A DNA stretch of 64,000 nucleotides from Amphibalanus amphitrite (taxonomy: Eukaryota; Arthropoda; Thecostraca; Balanomorpha; Balanidae), in NCBI RefSeq assembly GCF_019059575.1, contig NW_024881994.1, positions 1-64,000 on the forward strand, read 5' to 3'. This document shows positions 10,604 through 23,253 of this stretch, in pieces. The notes under the pieces were generated by a model. The model saw nothing but the letters and a program-made list of their open reading frames with translations. It had not been told where the DNA came from and did no database searches. The translations under genes were made by a program, and so were the position numbers. How positions within the stretch are numbered: the first letter of the stretch is position 1; every line of letters begins with the position of its first letter.

Positions 10604-13600
10604 ATATGTGGACGGAAAAGACGACATCGATTGCTACCTACAGCGCTTCGAGCGATTCGCCAAGAGCTCATGTTGGCCAACAGAAAGCTGGGCCACACGG
10701 TTGAGCGCACTGCTGACTGGAAGAGCGCTGGAAGTGTATTCCAGGATATCCGATGAGGACGCTGAGGACTACGGTGCCCTGAAACAAGCGCTGTTGACAC
10801 GCTATGCTATGACCGAAAATGGATTCCGGGAGAAATTCCGCTCATCAAAGCCTGAGACGGGCGAATGCCCAAAACAGTTCATCTCGAGACTGACTGGATA
10901 CCTTAACAGATGGATAGAACTGTCAGACACAGCAAAGACTTTTGCTGGCATTCGAGACTTGATGATAAGAGAACAGTACTTGAACAGCTGTCCCCGTGAC
11001 CTTGCCGTGCATCTCAGAGAGCGAACGCCGACGGATCTTCCCCAAGTGGTAGAAATATCGGACAAATATCTCGCTGCTCACGACCGGTCACTCGCATCTT
11101 CGCAGCCAAGGGGGGACGAGTCTACCACTCAAGCAGGAAGTGCAGGACGTAGCGGCGGACCATACGGTACCGTGTATAATCGGCGGGACCAGAGCCGTAT
11201 ACGATGTTACAACTGCAACCGGCTGGGGCACCGCGCTGTAGAGTGCCGCCAGCGTGATTCTCAAATGGCTCAGCGGTACAATAATGGGACCGTCCCGAGA
11301 GGTACCAGTGGACCGGGCAACACAGATTCCGATCGCAGGGGCTGGGTGCCAAGGGGAGCTGCAGCTGAAGCTCTGCCGTCAGAAACAGAGGACAATGAAG
11401 GCAATCGGGGCGACGGGGCGCTCGAAGGTGGTCCGCACGAGGCGGCCGCCGCCTTAACATCATCCCCACGGTCACCCACGCCGGTCATTGCCCGTGGAAA
11501 TAAGGCGACAGAAGAAGACATACTTGAGTGTTTGAGCGATAATGAGCTCAAATTAGCCAATGGAAGGTCGATTCCCATCGTGAATGGCGCAAGTTTGAGT
11601 CGTCGAACGGACGCACGTACCAATATGCCCGTTGTGAAGGGTCAGGTTGGCGACGTCATGGTGAACACCCTGCGAGACACCGGGTGTAGTACCGTAGTGG
11701 TGAAACGGGAGTTCGTCAAGGACGAGGAGCTGACGGGAGAAACATCGCTTATGCTCCTGATTGACAACACCGTGCGCCGCGTACCAGTGGCCATGATACG
11801 CGTAAACACGCCATTCCTGATAGGAAAAGTCAAGGCTCTGTGCTTGCCCGACGCCGTATACGACCTCATCATCGGCCAAGTTCCTGGAGCTCGCGCTCCG
11901 AACGACCCGGATCCCCAGTGGCGCGCGACAGAGCCGGCAAGCCCGACGGGCGCGATCACCCGGGCTCAGTCACAAAAGGGACGCGGGGTGCTCAGACAAA
12001 GTGACCTCATCGGCGGTACCACTGTGACCCGAGACGAGCTCATTAAACTCCAACAAGAGGACGAAACTCTGAAGAAACTCACTGATGGGTGGGAGGCAAG
12101 GAAAAGAGAGGGAAAGATGGTGAGGTACGAAAAAAGTCGGGGCATTCTCTACCGTGTCTTCGATGATTCGGGGTGCAGCGCCAAGAAAAGTACCCGACAG
12201 GTAGTTTTACCAACAGGGCTACGCGAGCACGTCATGAAAGTCGCCCATGAATCACTGCTAGCCGGCCACGTCGGCGCTAAGAAGACGGCTGAGAGAATTC
12301 TATCCAGCTTCTACTGGCCAGGTCTTGGAGCAGACGTGCGCCGATTCTGCCATTCGTGCGATGTGTGCCAGCGGACTGTACCAAAGGGATCAGTTGGTAA
12401 GGCGCCGTTGGGTAAGATGCCGCTGATCGACCGCCCGTTTCAGAGAGTGGCCCTGGACCTGATCGGACCGATTCACCCGCCCAGCGAAGAGGGACATCGG
12501 TACATCCTGACCCTCGTTGACTACGCAACTCGGTATCCAGAAGCAGTCCCTCTGAAGACCTGCACTGCCGAAGCTGTAGCTGAAGCTCTGATCGACTTGT
12601 ATAGCAGGCTCGGTGTTCCCGATGAAATCCTCACCGATCTGGGACGACAGTTCGTATCCAACTGCATGGAAGAGGTCTCTGAGCTACTCAATATACGCCA
12701 TTTAACAACCACACCATACCACCCCATGTGTAATGGCTTAGTGGAAAAGTTCAACGGCACGCTACAGATGATGCTGAAACGTCTCAGTAGCGAGCAGCCA
12801 AGACTGTGGCACCGCTACATCAATGCACTGCTGTTCGCGTACAGGGAGGTCCCACAAGAATCCACTGGGTTCTCGCCTTTCGAGCTGTTGTACGGCAGAA
12901 CGGTGCGCGGACCGATGAGGATATTACGAGAGCTCTGGACCAGCGAAAGCGAGACGGCTGAGGTGAAGACGAGCTACCAGTATGTATTTGAGCTCCGTGA
13001 GCGGCTAGAGGATACGATGGCACTGGCGCAAAAGGAGTTGGGGAAGGCCCAGTCACGATACAAGTACAACTACGACCGCAAAGCGAGGAACAGAAAGCTG
13101 GAAGCCGGTGATAAAGTCCTAATTCTTCTCCCATCAACCAGCAACAAGCTTCTCATGCAATGGCAAGGTCCGTACAGCGTGCAGGAAAAAACAAATGAGT
13201 GTGACTACCGAATCATTGTCAATGGAAAAGTGAAAACCTACCACATCAACATGTTGAAACGCTACATGGACCGCACCGTTCAGGAGAACAGGTCAGACGT
13301 CAGTGCCAGTGTCAGCGGGGCACTCATGGAAGTGGTGGCAGTGGCTGTGATCGAGAGAAGCGAGGCAGCCCCAGAAGAAGCCATCGAGGATGACGACCTA
13401 CTGGAATTTGTGGTTCCAGGAGGCAACGAATCTTTGGGAGACGTACAAATCGGGGAGGGATTGTCAAGGAAGGAGCGACTGCAAGCGCAAGAGGTGATCA
13501 CAACCTACCATGCAGTGTTCTCAGACAAACCCGGACGCACCAAACTCATTGAGCACAGGATCGAGGTGACGTCCCCGCAGCCGATCCGATGCAAGCCCTA

Positions 13601-14834
13601 CCCCTTGCCATATAGCATGAGGGAGTCCCTCCGCGAGGACATCAGGAACATGCTCGATATGGGAGTGATACGCCAGTCTCGGTCACCTTACGCCGCCCCC
13701 GTGGTACTGGTGAGGAAAAAGGATGGCAGTAACCGCGTGTGTGTCGACTATCGTAAGCTAAATCAAGTAACGATAGTAGACCCTGAGCCGATGATCAAGA
13801 TCGAAGACGTGTTCCAGGACCTAGGCAAAGATCGATACTTCAGCAAGATCGATCTCAGCCGGGGGTACTGGCAGTTCCCTGTCAGGGAAGAAGATGTGCA
13901 GAAGACAGGATTCGTCACACCTGATGGAGAATATGAGTTTCTCCGCATGCCATTTGGAATGGTCAACTCGGGAGCAACACTAGTCAGGGGGGTCAGGAAG
14001 CTGTTGGAAGGTCTACCCAACATAACTGCGTACATCGATGACATACTGGTGCATACCAAGACCTGGGAGGAACACGTGTCCACTCTGAATGTCCTACTTC
14101 ACCGCATGCAAGAAGCAGAACTGACGGCGAGACCGTCAAAGTGTGTCATAGGAATGGCGTGCGTGGAGTTCGTCGGACATCGTATCGGGCGGGGGGTCGT
14201 CACTGCCATTGAAGACAACGTCTCCAGGATCCTGGAAGCGCCGAAGCCGAGGACTAAGACTGAGCTGAGGTCTTTCCTCGGGCTGGCCAACTTCTACCGC
14301 AACTACATCCCCGACTTCGCTGCAGTGGCGGTGCCATTAACAGACCTGACGCGGAAGGGGTCACCAAGGGTGCTGCAGTGGGGAGCGGCTCAGGACAAGG
14401 CCTTCGATGGTCTAAAGGGACTGCTAGCAACGAGGCCGATCCTAAGACTGCCAGAAATGGACAAGCAGTTCGTCTTACGGACGGACGCCTCTGATAAGGG
14501 CATCGGCGCCGTTCTGCTACAGAGTCATGACGGTGATCTCTTCCCGGTGTCTTACGCAAGTAAGAAGTTATCAGATCGTGAGAGGAAGTACTCTACGATG
14601 GAGCGAGAGTGTTTGGCGGTGGTCTGGGGCGTGAGGAAGTTCCAGTTATATTTGTACGGGAGGCCATTTGTCTTACAGACTGATCACCAGCCGTTGGTCT
14701 TCCTCAACAAGGCAAAACTGCTGAATGATCGGATTATGCGGTGGGCCCTGTTCCTGCAGAGCTACCGCATGCATATCATGGCCATCAAGGGAGCGGACAA
14801 CGTGGAGGCCGACTACATGAGTCGCGCCGTCTGA
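10604..14834 (+). CDS. gag-pol: gag C-terminal part and pol: capsid-zinc knuckle-protease-integrase-RT-RNase H
   Basis: About 1,410 codons continue gag after the hAT insertion. Counting from an upstream in-frame ATG inside the hAT element at 10500: capsid-like region about 35-195; CCHC knuckle C236, C239, H244, C249; protease D393-T-G; integrase zinc H583, H590, C620, C623; integrase catalytic D653, D713, E749 (35 residues between the last two); GPY/F module about 888-895; RT D1118 and YIDD 1178-1181; RNase H D1329, E1368 or E1370, D1395. All catalytic residues are present and no internal stop occurs. Gypsy elements normally carry integrase after RNase H. Here it precedes RT, as in Copia and in the Gmr1 group of gypsy-class elements. 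The native start is in the fragment at 7475; only ATGs in the guest or internal ones remain upstream. Placement in Gmr1 is inference from domain order. Confidence 0.93.
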
Positions 14835-14973
14835 AGCATGGTCGAGTCGGGTAGATGAAGAAATGAAGAACGCACCGTCTTATCTCCGCGTTACGGGTCA
14901 TGGCGGTGGTGGTTATGAGCATGTCGACAAAGATTGGTGATGATGGGTATAAAAAAACAAGTTTTTTTTTTCT

Positions 14974-14985
14974 GGAAAGGGGGAG
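14974..14985 (+). promoter_or_regulatory. Polypurine tract of the LTR element
   Basis: GGAAAGGGGGAG lies three bases before the 3' LTR. It is the expected plus-strand primer in reverse transcription. Confidence 0.85.
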
Positions 14986-14988
14986 TGA

Positions 14989-15183
14989 TGTCACGCTCCG
15001 TGTAACCTATATTGGTGAAAGATCTCAAGCGGCATGTCACGTGATGTATAACTGTGTCGCGAGAGATTTAGACCAGAGAAAATCGGGAAGGAGAGGGATG
15101 TTGGTTTGGGGAGTTTTTGGAAGAACAGTGTTAGGTGCTTGATAATTGCCGAGTATTGGTAAAAATACATAGAAAACCCGTGA

Positions 15184-15185
<2 letters not shown>
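14989..15185 (+). repeat. 3' LTR
   Basis: 197 bp, TGTCACG...GTGACA, matching the 5' LTR base for base by eye. Confidence 0.97.

Positions 15186-15263
<78 letters not shown>
15186..15263. repeat. (CT)n microsatellite, right half
   Basis: Pure CT dinucleotides directly after the 3' LTR, continuing the tract at 7082-7180. Degenerate pyrimidine sequence follows to about 15310. Confidence 0.95.
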
Positions 15264-15266
<3 letters not shown>

Positions 15267-15429
15267 CTTTTATGTCTCTATCTCTCTCCCTCTCTCTTCC
15301 TCTCTTTTTGTGTATTGTGTATTGTGCCAAGCCAACCACAGACCCAGCGGCCCATTTACAGTGGCAGTCATGCCCATAAAATACAAAAAAAAAAACACTA
15401 CATACTACTACAAAGCACGATACATTGTC

Positions 15430-16700
15430 TCAGATGTAAGCACCCTGAGAACGAGCGAAATCACACACATCAGAATGGATGCAGTTCGACGGAGCCAACA
15501 TATCTGCATTCGGAATTTTCTGTAGAAAATTGTTGCATAGCACAGGAATGCGAATGAAAAGTCCCGACTTTACAGTGTTCACTCTGCCGAATGCGACATG
15601 AAACAGTGCTGGCTGCCGAGAACGTCTGTTAGGGACCGCCAGACCAAACAGACTCAGAAGGTGAGGACAGTCGATCCGTCCATGGTGCAATCCCAAAACC
15701 AGGCGAAGATCGGCTTGAATAAAGCGCGATTTCAAAGAACACATGCCAAATCGAACAAGAAGCGTCTCATAACTCATGGGCAGGTCGCGACCGTGGGTGT
15801 TGGATGCCAGCCAAGACAAGAAGCGATGCTGCATGCGCTCGAGCTGCGCCAGATGGGTTACTGCTGCGCCACTCCACACAACGCTGCCATACTCAGCAAT
15901 GGAGCGAACATGGGCATTGTACGCGGCGATCAGCGCACTATGGTCAAACTTGACCCGCCGGGGACACCGAGGCAGTTGGACACCTCGCATAATCATCCCC
16001 ATCATTTTCTTGCATTTCCGCACGGTCACATCGACATGCTGAGCAAACGTAAGCTTCGCGTCCAATATGTATAACACCCAGATCACGCACCTCATGACAG
16101 CGAGTAAGCTCATGACTATCCAGTCTGTACACGGCGCGAACAGGAGATGACTTGAGTGTAAATGTTATACACTGACATTTGCTCGGGTTGAGTTTTAGCT
16201 TCCAGGTTTTAGCCCAGCCACATAGTCGGTCTATATCCCTCTGTAGGACGGCAACATCTTCAGTAGATTCTACGCGGTGGAAGAGCTTTACGTCATCGGC
16301 ATATAACAGTCAATCAGTTTCAATGCACTTTGGGATGTCAGCAACATAACACAAAAACATTAGGGGGCCCAAAATGCTGCCCTCCGGCACGCCCGACCGC
16401 ACAGCGGTCCACATGGAGTGCTTGCCATTCAGGACGACACGCTGCACGATCACTGAGGTAGGACGTCAGCCAGGTGTGAGCGAGGCTAGTGATTTGAAAA
16501 GAATAGCGGAGTTTGTGAAGGAGCAAGGTGTGGTTGACAGACGTGAATGCAGACGAAAAGTCTGTGTAAATGGCGTCGGTTTGTTTGCCTTTGGAAATGG
16601 AGGACCAGAAGTGGTTAAGGAAGCAGGAGAGGTTGGTGACGCATGAGCGGCCAGGCAGGAAACCGTGCTGATCTTTTTCATTTCTTTGACTCTCTGGTTT
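15430..16700 (-). pseudogene. Decayed non-LTR retrotransposon fragment (RT and C-terminal region)
   Basis: Three minus-strand segments add up to the RT of a Jockey/CR1-like LINE. The upstream part holds QHGFLPGRS, then DFSSAFTSVNH (RT motif A region) and WLTSYLSDR. After a frameshift near 16440-16455 comes SGVPEGSILGPLMF. A stop codon at 16310-16312 sits directly before LLYADDVKLF (the YADD motif, 16292-16306). A further frame change leads to the 227-residue C-terminal part ending at 15430, with the usual HVRSIAEYGSVVW-type sequence. The endonuclease and the beginning of the RT are absent, as expected for a 5'-truncated copy. It cannot be functional. The clade call rests on motif resemblance only. 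Confidence 0.85.
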
Positions 16701-19366
16701 CCTCCAAAAGCAAACACAAATATTTGTATGCACACAAACACACACGTACAGAACAACCAACGCAACACATATCTTACATGCATCTTCAACAATCATTTTG
16801 TGTGTGCGTGGGCTCCGTATTTTGCGATGTCAAGTTTGTGACCTTTCTTCGCGTCTGTACCTAATTGCTTTATTTTAGTAACATCCCCTGTGTATTTTGT
16901 TGAAACATTTGTCTTAATTTCCTATCCTGGCTGAAACTTTGACGCAGGTTTATTTCCCTTGAACTTTTATGTGCTAATTGAGCAAAGGAAGCGACAAAGC
17001 GAATGAAGGAATATAGACAGGGAAAACTCTCCTCCAAACTTTATTGCATATTTTAGTAGGAAATGCATTATGAGCTCGGATGCCTTGTGAAAAACATTTC
17101 CTAATTGACGTCGATTTATGGACAATTTGACATGTTATTCGTTCTGTAGCTCCGATTTATGCCCAGAGTGTGTTTCGCGCATAACTGATGACTATCCGAT
17201 GCACGGTTCAAAGAAACGTGGCTGGATGCGTTTAACTAGTTTACATTTCTAGGCTACCAGCTGAAATGAGGCATAAGACACCCGCTGCATCAGCATTTAA
17301 GCGTATAGCCTGTGCACAGGAGATGCAAGACCCTTCTTACTGCACTCTTATTTCACCAGCGTCTCTGTATGAGCGAGTCAGTGTGTGTTGGTGGAGGGAG
17401 CGCTCAGAGAGTGCCGTGCCGTGTGTGGAACTAACAAAGCTCCGGTCTGACCGAGGCCATCTCGGTCTGACCGGAGCGCGGCGCCACCGTTTTAGCGGGC
17501 GGCCGCTGACGGCAGAGGCTCGGCAGAGGCTAATCAGACCGTGTGTTGATCCCGCACCACGCCGCCTGTCTAACTAATAGGATCAGTGCGGCAGGCCGGA
17601 AACTTTTCCGCTTGCTTATGTGCCAGAATTATGGTCCAAATGCAAATGGGCGCGCCGGAGCCGGCCTGGCGCGGCGGTGACTGCACACACCCGACCAAAA
17701 CACAGCGTCGGGACGCCGCTATCGACCCCGGCCGGCCTGTCCCCGGTCAGCCCCGGCGCCACCAGACGGCCTCTGTGTTATATTCGACAGCGGAGACTGG
17801 AATCCTTCCAGATTACCGAGAAACGACTCCTCGACTACATTCGACAATATGTGGGTACCGATCGGCTTCCAATCAGACCGGACGCCAAAACATGTTCACT
17901 CTTCTATGTATACACAACGGTAGTGACTGCCTCTCAACCTAATCGGACACTGCATTTGGTCTTCTCGGCACGTGAAGGGACCGCCTTCAACCATCGAAGG
18001 CCTGTAGCCGTCTCATCGAATAACTACATAGATACGGCATGAAACCAAGCCCGCCTTGCTTGTTTGATACTGTTTGCTCAATAAGATCTGATTAGAATGT
18101 TTGCTGGGGTAGATTCGACACTGAGTGCGTCGGTTCATGCTTCAAGACTGAAACCAAATTTGATTCTGACTGTCACACTAGGTACTCGTTTGTCAAATAA
18201 GGTTGTCATCCCCTCCCTGTTTCTCACTATTTTCTCTCTCTCTCCCTTTCTTTTCCTCTCTTCTACTCCTCCTATTTTTGCTGCGGATGGCCTTGTGGTT
18301 GTTTTTGTTCTATTTAAGACAGTGGACCGCAGTTAATTGAAATGCGATTGAATCGACCCGGGTCGCTGCCTCCGGATGACAGATGAGCGCCGTGGCTGCA
18401 CTGTCCGAGCGCCGCGCCGCCCGAGCTGCCGACTACATCTGCACTTCAAGTGACGGTGTGGTGCGCACCGGCCGCTCCGGCGCCGAAAAACACCCGCCCA
18501 GCTACTTTGTCCTGATATCAGCGTGAGTGGATCGTCGGCACCGCGACAGCGGACCCCGGTGCCGGAGTGGAATGGCAGACCAAGCGCGCTCCGAACGGCC
18601 TCCTCGCCGACAACAGACGACAAAACAGACGCCGCCACTAAATTGGTAGGCATGCGGGACGTGAGTTGATGGCTATTACATCTGATGTTACACGTGGGTG
18701 AGGGACCTGCGCCGCAGTTCCTCTCTGGAAAGTCCCCGGTCCCTGGGGTCGCCGAGGCCTGCACTGTCAGCCGACGTGGCCCGATCGCCCGCTGCTGTGT
18801 CACCCGACCATCAGCGACCTGCAGGGTGGTGAAACGAGACATGATTGCCTTTGAGATGCTGTGATGACCAATCGACGCACTTTCTCGGAGACGGCACATG
18901 GATCAGCGTTTTCCGGAGTACATAGGCGCGCACTCCACAGGTCTTTCCAATGGTTTATTGCACCCGGACACGGTGCCGCTGGCTTTTCCAAGAAACTGGG
19001 TGGATCCCTACTAAAACTACGGGAAAATACTTCTTTTCATCTCAATCACTGTACGTCAATGCTATTTTCTCGTACATGTAACAATTGTTATGGTGGTTGC
19101 TTGTCATAAAAAACTTTTTTATTGCGTATCACTGATATCGATATTATACATCTTCAGTCATGCCGGAAGGTATACAATTCAGAGCGGCACCAGCAGGTAT
19201 ATCGTTTCTCTACATATTATGTTGGTTGATGGTGAAAGGCGTCCTGCTAACGCTAACACTTCTAATAAGCGCAGTGTCTGTCTGACAGGTGGATCAGGAT
19301 GGAACAAGGCATGATGCATATGAGATGCGGCCTTCGCTCATTCCAGCACTGGCTGTAGCACCGCGG
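16701..19366. other. Unassigned interval with GC-rich islands
   Basis: No gene recognised. GC-rich islands occur at about 17390-17790 and 18350-18800. They have open frames on both strands, as GC-rich DNA often does, but no family resemblance. An imperfect 17-bp-arm hairpin lies at 17440-17477. These islands could be single-copy regulatory or untranslated exon sequence; nothing here decides that. Confidence 0.4.
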
Positions 19367-20542
19367 TTAACCCGCGCCCCGTAGGGCTACCGGCGGACCC
19401 TACCACCCGTAGGGGGGGGGGGGCCGTATCGGCCCCCCCCTAAGATCTCGGAAAGTTACCGGCCGATTTTCAAAATTCAAACGGCGTTCGATAGCCCCAC
19501 CCGGGAACTACCTTGTGACCGAATTTCATTGACCTAGGTCAAACCGATGACGTCACAGGTCAGGTCAAAGGTCAGATTTTCACCGTTCACAGGCAATTCA
19601 AGAAATGTGCTGTGAAAGCGAGTAAATTGGTAATTTATTGAAAACCATCGATGGTACATTGTTCGTCAAACACATACTTTGCTATCTGAGGTCACTGATA
19701 CCAGGTCAGGTCACAGCGAGGTCAGGTCACCGGGGGTCACAATATGAATGTGTCGTGTGATACATGTTTTATGGTCCATTTTACATGACAAATGCGATTA
19801 TGTGGGTTAGGCAGCCTTTGGGGCCAGCCTAGGTCACGTTTTTGTGAAGGTCAGGTCAAGGTCAGGTCAAATTAGGTCAAATTTCAAAGTTGATATTTTT
19901 GCATAAAATGGGTATCGATTCGATGAAGCTTGTCACGGGGAGTCTAATGGTGGTCTTCGTTTTGCTCTACGAGTTCTAGAATTGCCAAAAATTGAGTTTG
20001 AAAATTTGACGTCATCATTTTTGAACAGTTTTTTCGCTATAACTTGGCCAAAAAACGAGGTATCGATCTGAAATTTGGTATGTAGATAGAAGACGGTAGG
20101 CACTATCACATATATTCCGGTTTTTTCGAAACTCAAAAAACTTTTTGGATTTTTTGGCGAATATATCCAAAAAAATGCTTTTTTGATTTTTGGGGGTCAA
20201 AACTCAAAAATTTCAAAAATTCGAGATAGCAGTTTTGTAGCCCTGTCAATTCTACACCTTTTATGTCCTGATCATTTTTCTGTATCTTCAAAGCTGTAGT
20301 CCTGACAGGTCTTCTCGCGAAGGTCTTTTTTCGGTCGAAAATGACAGAACATGACGTCACTCTGACGTCATTTGTGGCCAACCTATCATAGCCTCTGGAA
20401 AAATTTTTGGTCAGAATGTGTAAAATTGATGCCCGGAGGGGTCCTGAAAGTTTGGTGGCGATATCTCCAGCCGTTTAGGAGATATCGACCGAAAAGGACA
20501 GGGGGGGCCGTTTCGGCCCCCCCCCTACGGGGCGCGGGTTAA
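19367..20542 (+). mobile_element. TTAA element, family B copy 1
   Basis: TTAA lies at 19367-19370 and 20539-20542. The ends are TTAACCCGCGCCCCGTAGGG and CCTACGGGGCGCGGGTTAA. The terminal hairpin cores are CCGTATCGG (left) and CCGTTTCGG (right) between G- and C-runs. The interior has several AGGTCAGGTCA clusters (about 19555, 19703, 19850) and no convincing ORF. It is close to identical to 61717-62892. Confidence 0.9.
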
Positions 20543-21515
20543 CGATTGGCGCAGCACCGTGGCTGCGTCCCGAGGTCAACCGGCCGTCTGAGGCGAGGCA
20601 CGGATCGGTTGTCACCTGACCCCTCTGACCACGCGAGGATGTCTTGGCTCTCGGGTGTCTGGTTTCCGGGTGATGTGGCGCCTGATAATGACAGCGCCAT
20701 GGACTCGTGGGGATCACAAGAACGCGAGGCGCTGCTGTAGCCTCTTATTTGTGTGGGGTGACCTCAATTGAGTCAGATATACTCTGCTGGCAAAACTACA
20801 TAAAATTATTAATAAATGACAACTTTCGGCTAGTGTAGGAAGCCTTGATCCCGCTGACAAATATGATTTACGCCGTTTGATAAGATTGCGTCTGCGATGA
20901 ACTGAAAAGGGATCTCTGAGGACTCAGACTGAGTGCAAGCTATCAGCTGTCAGCTGGATGTGTGGTTGTGTCGCTTTGTTACACCGCGTCGACCCGGTTC
21001 GTGGAAACCCGATTACAGCAGATCGTTGGACTGATGAAGCCGGTTCCTGCAGCTCGATGATCGCTTCTGGTTTTCCAGTTATGATAAATATTTACTGGAA
21101 CACATCACAATATAATTTTCAGCAGCCGGGCCTGTTTTTCACCGGAGAACAGCTGTTGAACATTTGTCCACCATTCAGCCGCCTCCTTTTTACTCGAGGA
21201 GATGACGTCGCCCAGCGCACCAGTCAATAGATAATTGGCACTGTTGAGTGCTGGGAGCCGCTTCGGCCGGGGAATTCACGCGGCCCCACAGAGAATGGCG
21301 GCCGCTCCAGGGCATGGTTCGCCAGTCACTCGAGATGCGACCGAGGGGTGCTCTAATTGATAATGACGGGTAATTTTGTCATCAAATCTCGTCCCCGAGC
21401 CAGGTCAACATCGTCGATAGTCGAACTCAGACATTGGGTGCTCCCAGTCGGCGTGGATATAGATGGCTGCTGTGATAATATTTTGTATACCTAGGCATTG
21501 TTGAGGGCTCGAGCG
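20543..21515. other. Unassigned interval
   Basis: No gene or repeat family recognised between the two TTAA elements. Confidence 0.4.
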
Positions 21516-23253
21516 TTAACCCGCGCCCCGTTGGGGTCTGCCGCCCTGTTGGGGGGGGGGGGGGGCAATTTGCCCCCCTAAGATCTCAAGAACCACGCAA
21601 CACAGCGACAAGCAGCAAACGGTGTTGGATAGTCCCAACAGGGAACTATCTTGTGACCCAATTTCGTTGACCTAGGTCAAATCGATGACGTCACAGGTCA
21701 GATCAAATGTCGAATTTTCACAGTTTACAGGCATTTCAAGAAATGGGTTGTTAAGTCGAGTAGAATGCATTTAATTGAAAATCATCGATGGTGAAATATT
21801 CTTCAAACACATATTTTGCTATTTGAGGTCACTGATACCAGGTCAGGTCATAGAGGTCAGGTCACTGAGGGTCACAATATGAAAATGTCATGTGATGCAT
21901 GTTTTATGGTCCATTTTATATGCCAAATGCGATTATGTGGGTCAGGCAGCTTTTGGGATCAGTTAACCCTCGCACGTATTGGTGTTTTTTTCAGCCGCGA
22001 ACGTATAAGGGGGGAGTCCGTTGGATCCCCCCTTTGCCGTTTCGCCCCTGATCGAACTAGAGCTTCGCGGAAAAAAACGAGCGTGTTGCCCGTGACGAGA
22101 GGAAGCCGATGATATCCAATTTTAAGGTCCTAGGTCATTGGCTGACCTTGTAGGTTAGGTCAATGACCCAAAAGTTGGGAAAATCGGGACCTGTTAGAAC
22201 GTCGTAAAGCGTGGCTGCTTTGGGGTTTTTCGGGGTGCTGATCACGAATATCATGTTAGTTTCGATCACAGATGATGTGATGTCTTCATGCATTTCGTCC
22301 ATGTCGGGTCAGGTCAGGTCAGGTCAACCAGTAGGGGTCCTGCCGAGTATTCCTAGTAGGTGTCAACCGCCTCCGACAGCTTCGTAACATATTACGAAGG
22401 GACCAAAACTACTTCGTAATTGTTCATATGGTTGCTAAATTCGAATTCAGCTAAAAAACTGGCCTAGAAACATGTAAAACTCGAAAAGTGAACCTAGGTC
22501 ATCAAAGGTCAATGAGGTCAATGACCTGACCTAAACTTCTGGTGACCTTGACAGCCACCCTAATGCATGGGGGCAACATCATATCACATGTATGAGCGCT
22601 TCAAACCACGAAAAGACTGTAAACGCGCGGCTAATGCGAGCCGACATACGCCGAATTGCGATTCCGACCAAACATGGTCTCGAAAAGTAGGTCATAGGTC
22701 AAAGGTCATTTGGGTCAGAGTCATGGAATTTGCAGGGTAGGTGTATAATTGATTAACGCGAGGGTACTGAAACTTTCGTCGCGATCGGCCGCTTTTTACG
22801 CGAGTTATTCGCGAGCCGACATGGGGGGGGGGGGGTGCGCTCGACCCTCCCCCTATACGGGCGAGGGTTAAGATTATGTTCTGGTGAAGGTCAGGTCAAG
22901 GTCAGGTCAAGGTCAGGTCAAATTGGATCAAATTTCAAAGTTAATTTTTTTTGCATGAAATGAGTACTGATTCGATGCAGCTTGTCACGGGGAGTTCAAT
23001 GGTGATCTTCGTTTTGCATTACGTGGTCTAGAATTGCAAAAAAAATGAGTTCAAAAATTTAAAGTCATCAATTTAGAACAGGTTTTTCGCTATAACTTGG
23101 CCAGAAAAGGGGGTGTCGGTCTAAAATTTGGTAATTATATAGAAGAGCGCAGGGTACTGAAAGTTTCGTCTTGATTGGCCGCTTTTTACGCGAGTTATTC
23201 ACGAAAAACCTTAGGGGGGATTGCATCAACCCCCCTGTGCCGGCGAGGGTTAA
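21516..23253 (+). mobile_element. TTAA element, family B copy 3 with a family C right end, host of a nested family C copy
   Basis: It starts TTAACCCGCGCCCCGTTGGGG at 21516 and tracks family B up to about 23130. A family C element (21963-22871) interrupts it at a TTAA. After the interruption the B sequence resumes (GGTGAAGGTCAGGTCAAGG). From about 23146 to the end the sequence becomes a family C type terminus (GGGTACTGAAAGTTTCGTC ... CGGCGAGGGTTAA) instead of the B end. It is therefore a chimera. Its last TTAA (23250-23253) is also the first TTAA of the next element. Confidence 0.8.
21963..22871 (+). mobile_element. TTAA element, family C copy 1 (nested)
   Basis: TTAA lies at 21963-21966 and 22868-22871. 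The ends are TTAACCCTCGCACGTATTGG and ATACGGGCGAGGGTTAA. The left hairpin core is TCCGTTGGA between G- and C-runs. GGTCAGGTCAGGTCAGGTCA occurs near 22306. It is inserted in the family B copy at 21516-23253, whose uninterrupted site is inferred from 19367-20542. It is closely similar to 25617-26517. Confidence 0.9.

Noticed and set aside
19933-20381. Short minus-strand ORFs in family B (also 62282-62730)
   Set aside because: Conserved only because the two copies are nearly identical. Products are low-complexity Lys/Phe-rich, with no transposase motifs.
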